Of a DNA stretch of 44,734 nt, positions 44,734-44,734 are shown one piece after another. The DNA is from Gloeocapsopsis crepidinum LEGE 06123 (lineage in GTDB: Bacteria > Cyanobacteriota > Cyanobacteriia > Cyanobacteriales > Chroococcidiopsidaceae): contig NZ_JADEWN010000053.1 in the NCBI RefSeq assembly GCF_015207655.1, positions 1-44,734 of the forward strand. The letters are read 5' to 3'. The notes beneath the pieces are model-generated. The model ran no database searches and was not told the DNA's origin. It was given only the letters and a program-made list of their open reading frames with translations. Made by a program: the position numbers and the translations under genes. How positions within the stretch are numbered: position 1 is the stretch's first letter; every line of letters starts with the position of its first letter.

Positions 44734-44734
44734 T

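Overview
The window is cyanobacterial. It carries psaC (photosystem I), cpcT (phycobilin lyase), a biliverdin-forming heme oxygenase, oxygen-dependent hemF, and the octamer GCGATCGC (HIP1) scattered through most genes. Gene content resembles a Gloeocapsa/Chroococcidiopsis-like cyanobacterium, but I cannot name the species from sequence alone. Both edges fall inside IS630-type transposase genes on the minus strand, so this may be a contig that ends at repeats.

Left edge (1-3739, minus strand): the start of an IS630 transposase, a short membrane-anchored protein cut off by that insertion, a TPR protein, and a 785-residue NACHT ATPase with an N-terminal helix-turn-helix. About 1.1 kb of AT-rich, gene-free DNA follows.

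Centre-left (4837-16116, plus strand): a compact cluster of 13 genes, several overlapping or abutting, that reads as an aromatic type II polyketide synthase. It has a KS-alpha with an intact Cys-His-His triad and a translationally coupled chain-length factor. It also has an ACP, a dedicated AcpS-type phosphopantetheinyl transferase, an aryl-CoA ligase of the benzoate-CoA type and a salicylate-synthase-like chorismate enzyme. Ring closure and tailoring candidates are a TcmN-type aromatase/cyclase, a metal-dependent PF04199 cyclase-family protein, a cupin, a cysteine-free carboxymuconolactone-decarboxylase-like protein, an alpha/beta hydrolase, a ketopantoate-reductase-like protein and a divergent MetF-like protein. 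The simplest model is chorismate to salicylate to an activated aryl starter, extension by KS/CLF on the ACP, then cyclisation, reduction and hydrolytic release. Type II PKS clusters are rare outside Actinobacteria, and this is the most interesting system in the window. HIP1 sites inside the genes argue against a very recent actinobacterial import.

Centre (16273-27373, plus strand): an exopolysaccharide locus with a WecG/TagA transferase, a Wzz/GumC-like protein, a Wzy-like polymerase or ligase, GT4, GT2, GT61, a second GT2, a GT39-like membrane glycosyltransferase and a Wzx-like flippase. The two GT2 genes share a 749-bp segment with only two differences, flanking the GT61 gene.

Centre-right (27686-37661): housekeeping genes. 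A tetrapyrrole/phycobilisome group (heme oxygenase, CobW-type GTPase, cpcT, hemF) is followed by an SRPBCC protein, an Mrp/HCF101-like Fe-S carrier, rodA, psaC (with one extra residue) and its terminator, and glmS.

Right (37662-44734): a gene graveyard with fragments of an alpha/beta hydrolase fused to a glycoside hydrolase, an IS6 transposase, a PAS-domain kinase and a methyltransferase. The methyltransferase is split by an intact 932-bp IS5-family element that uses a -1 frameshift. A peroxiredoxin fragment and a complete GC-richer katG follow, then the second IS630 edge.
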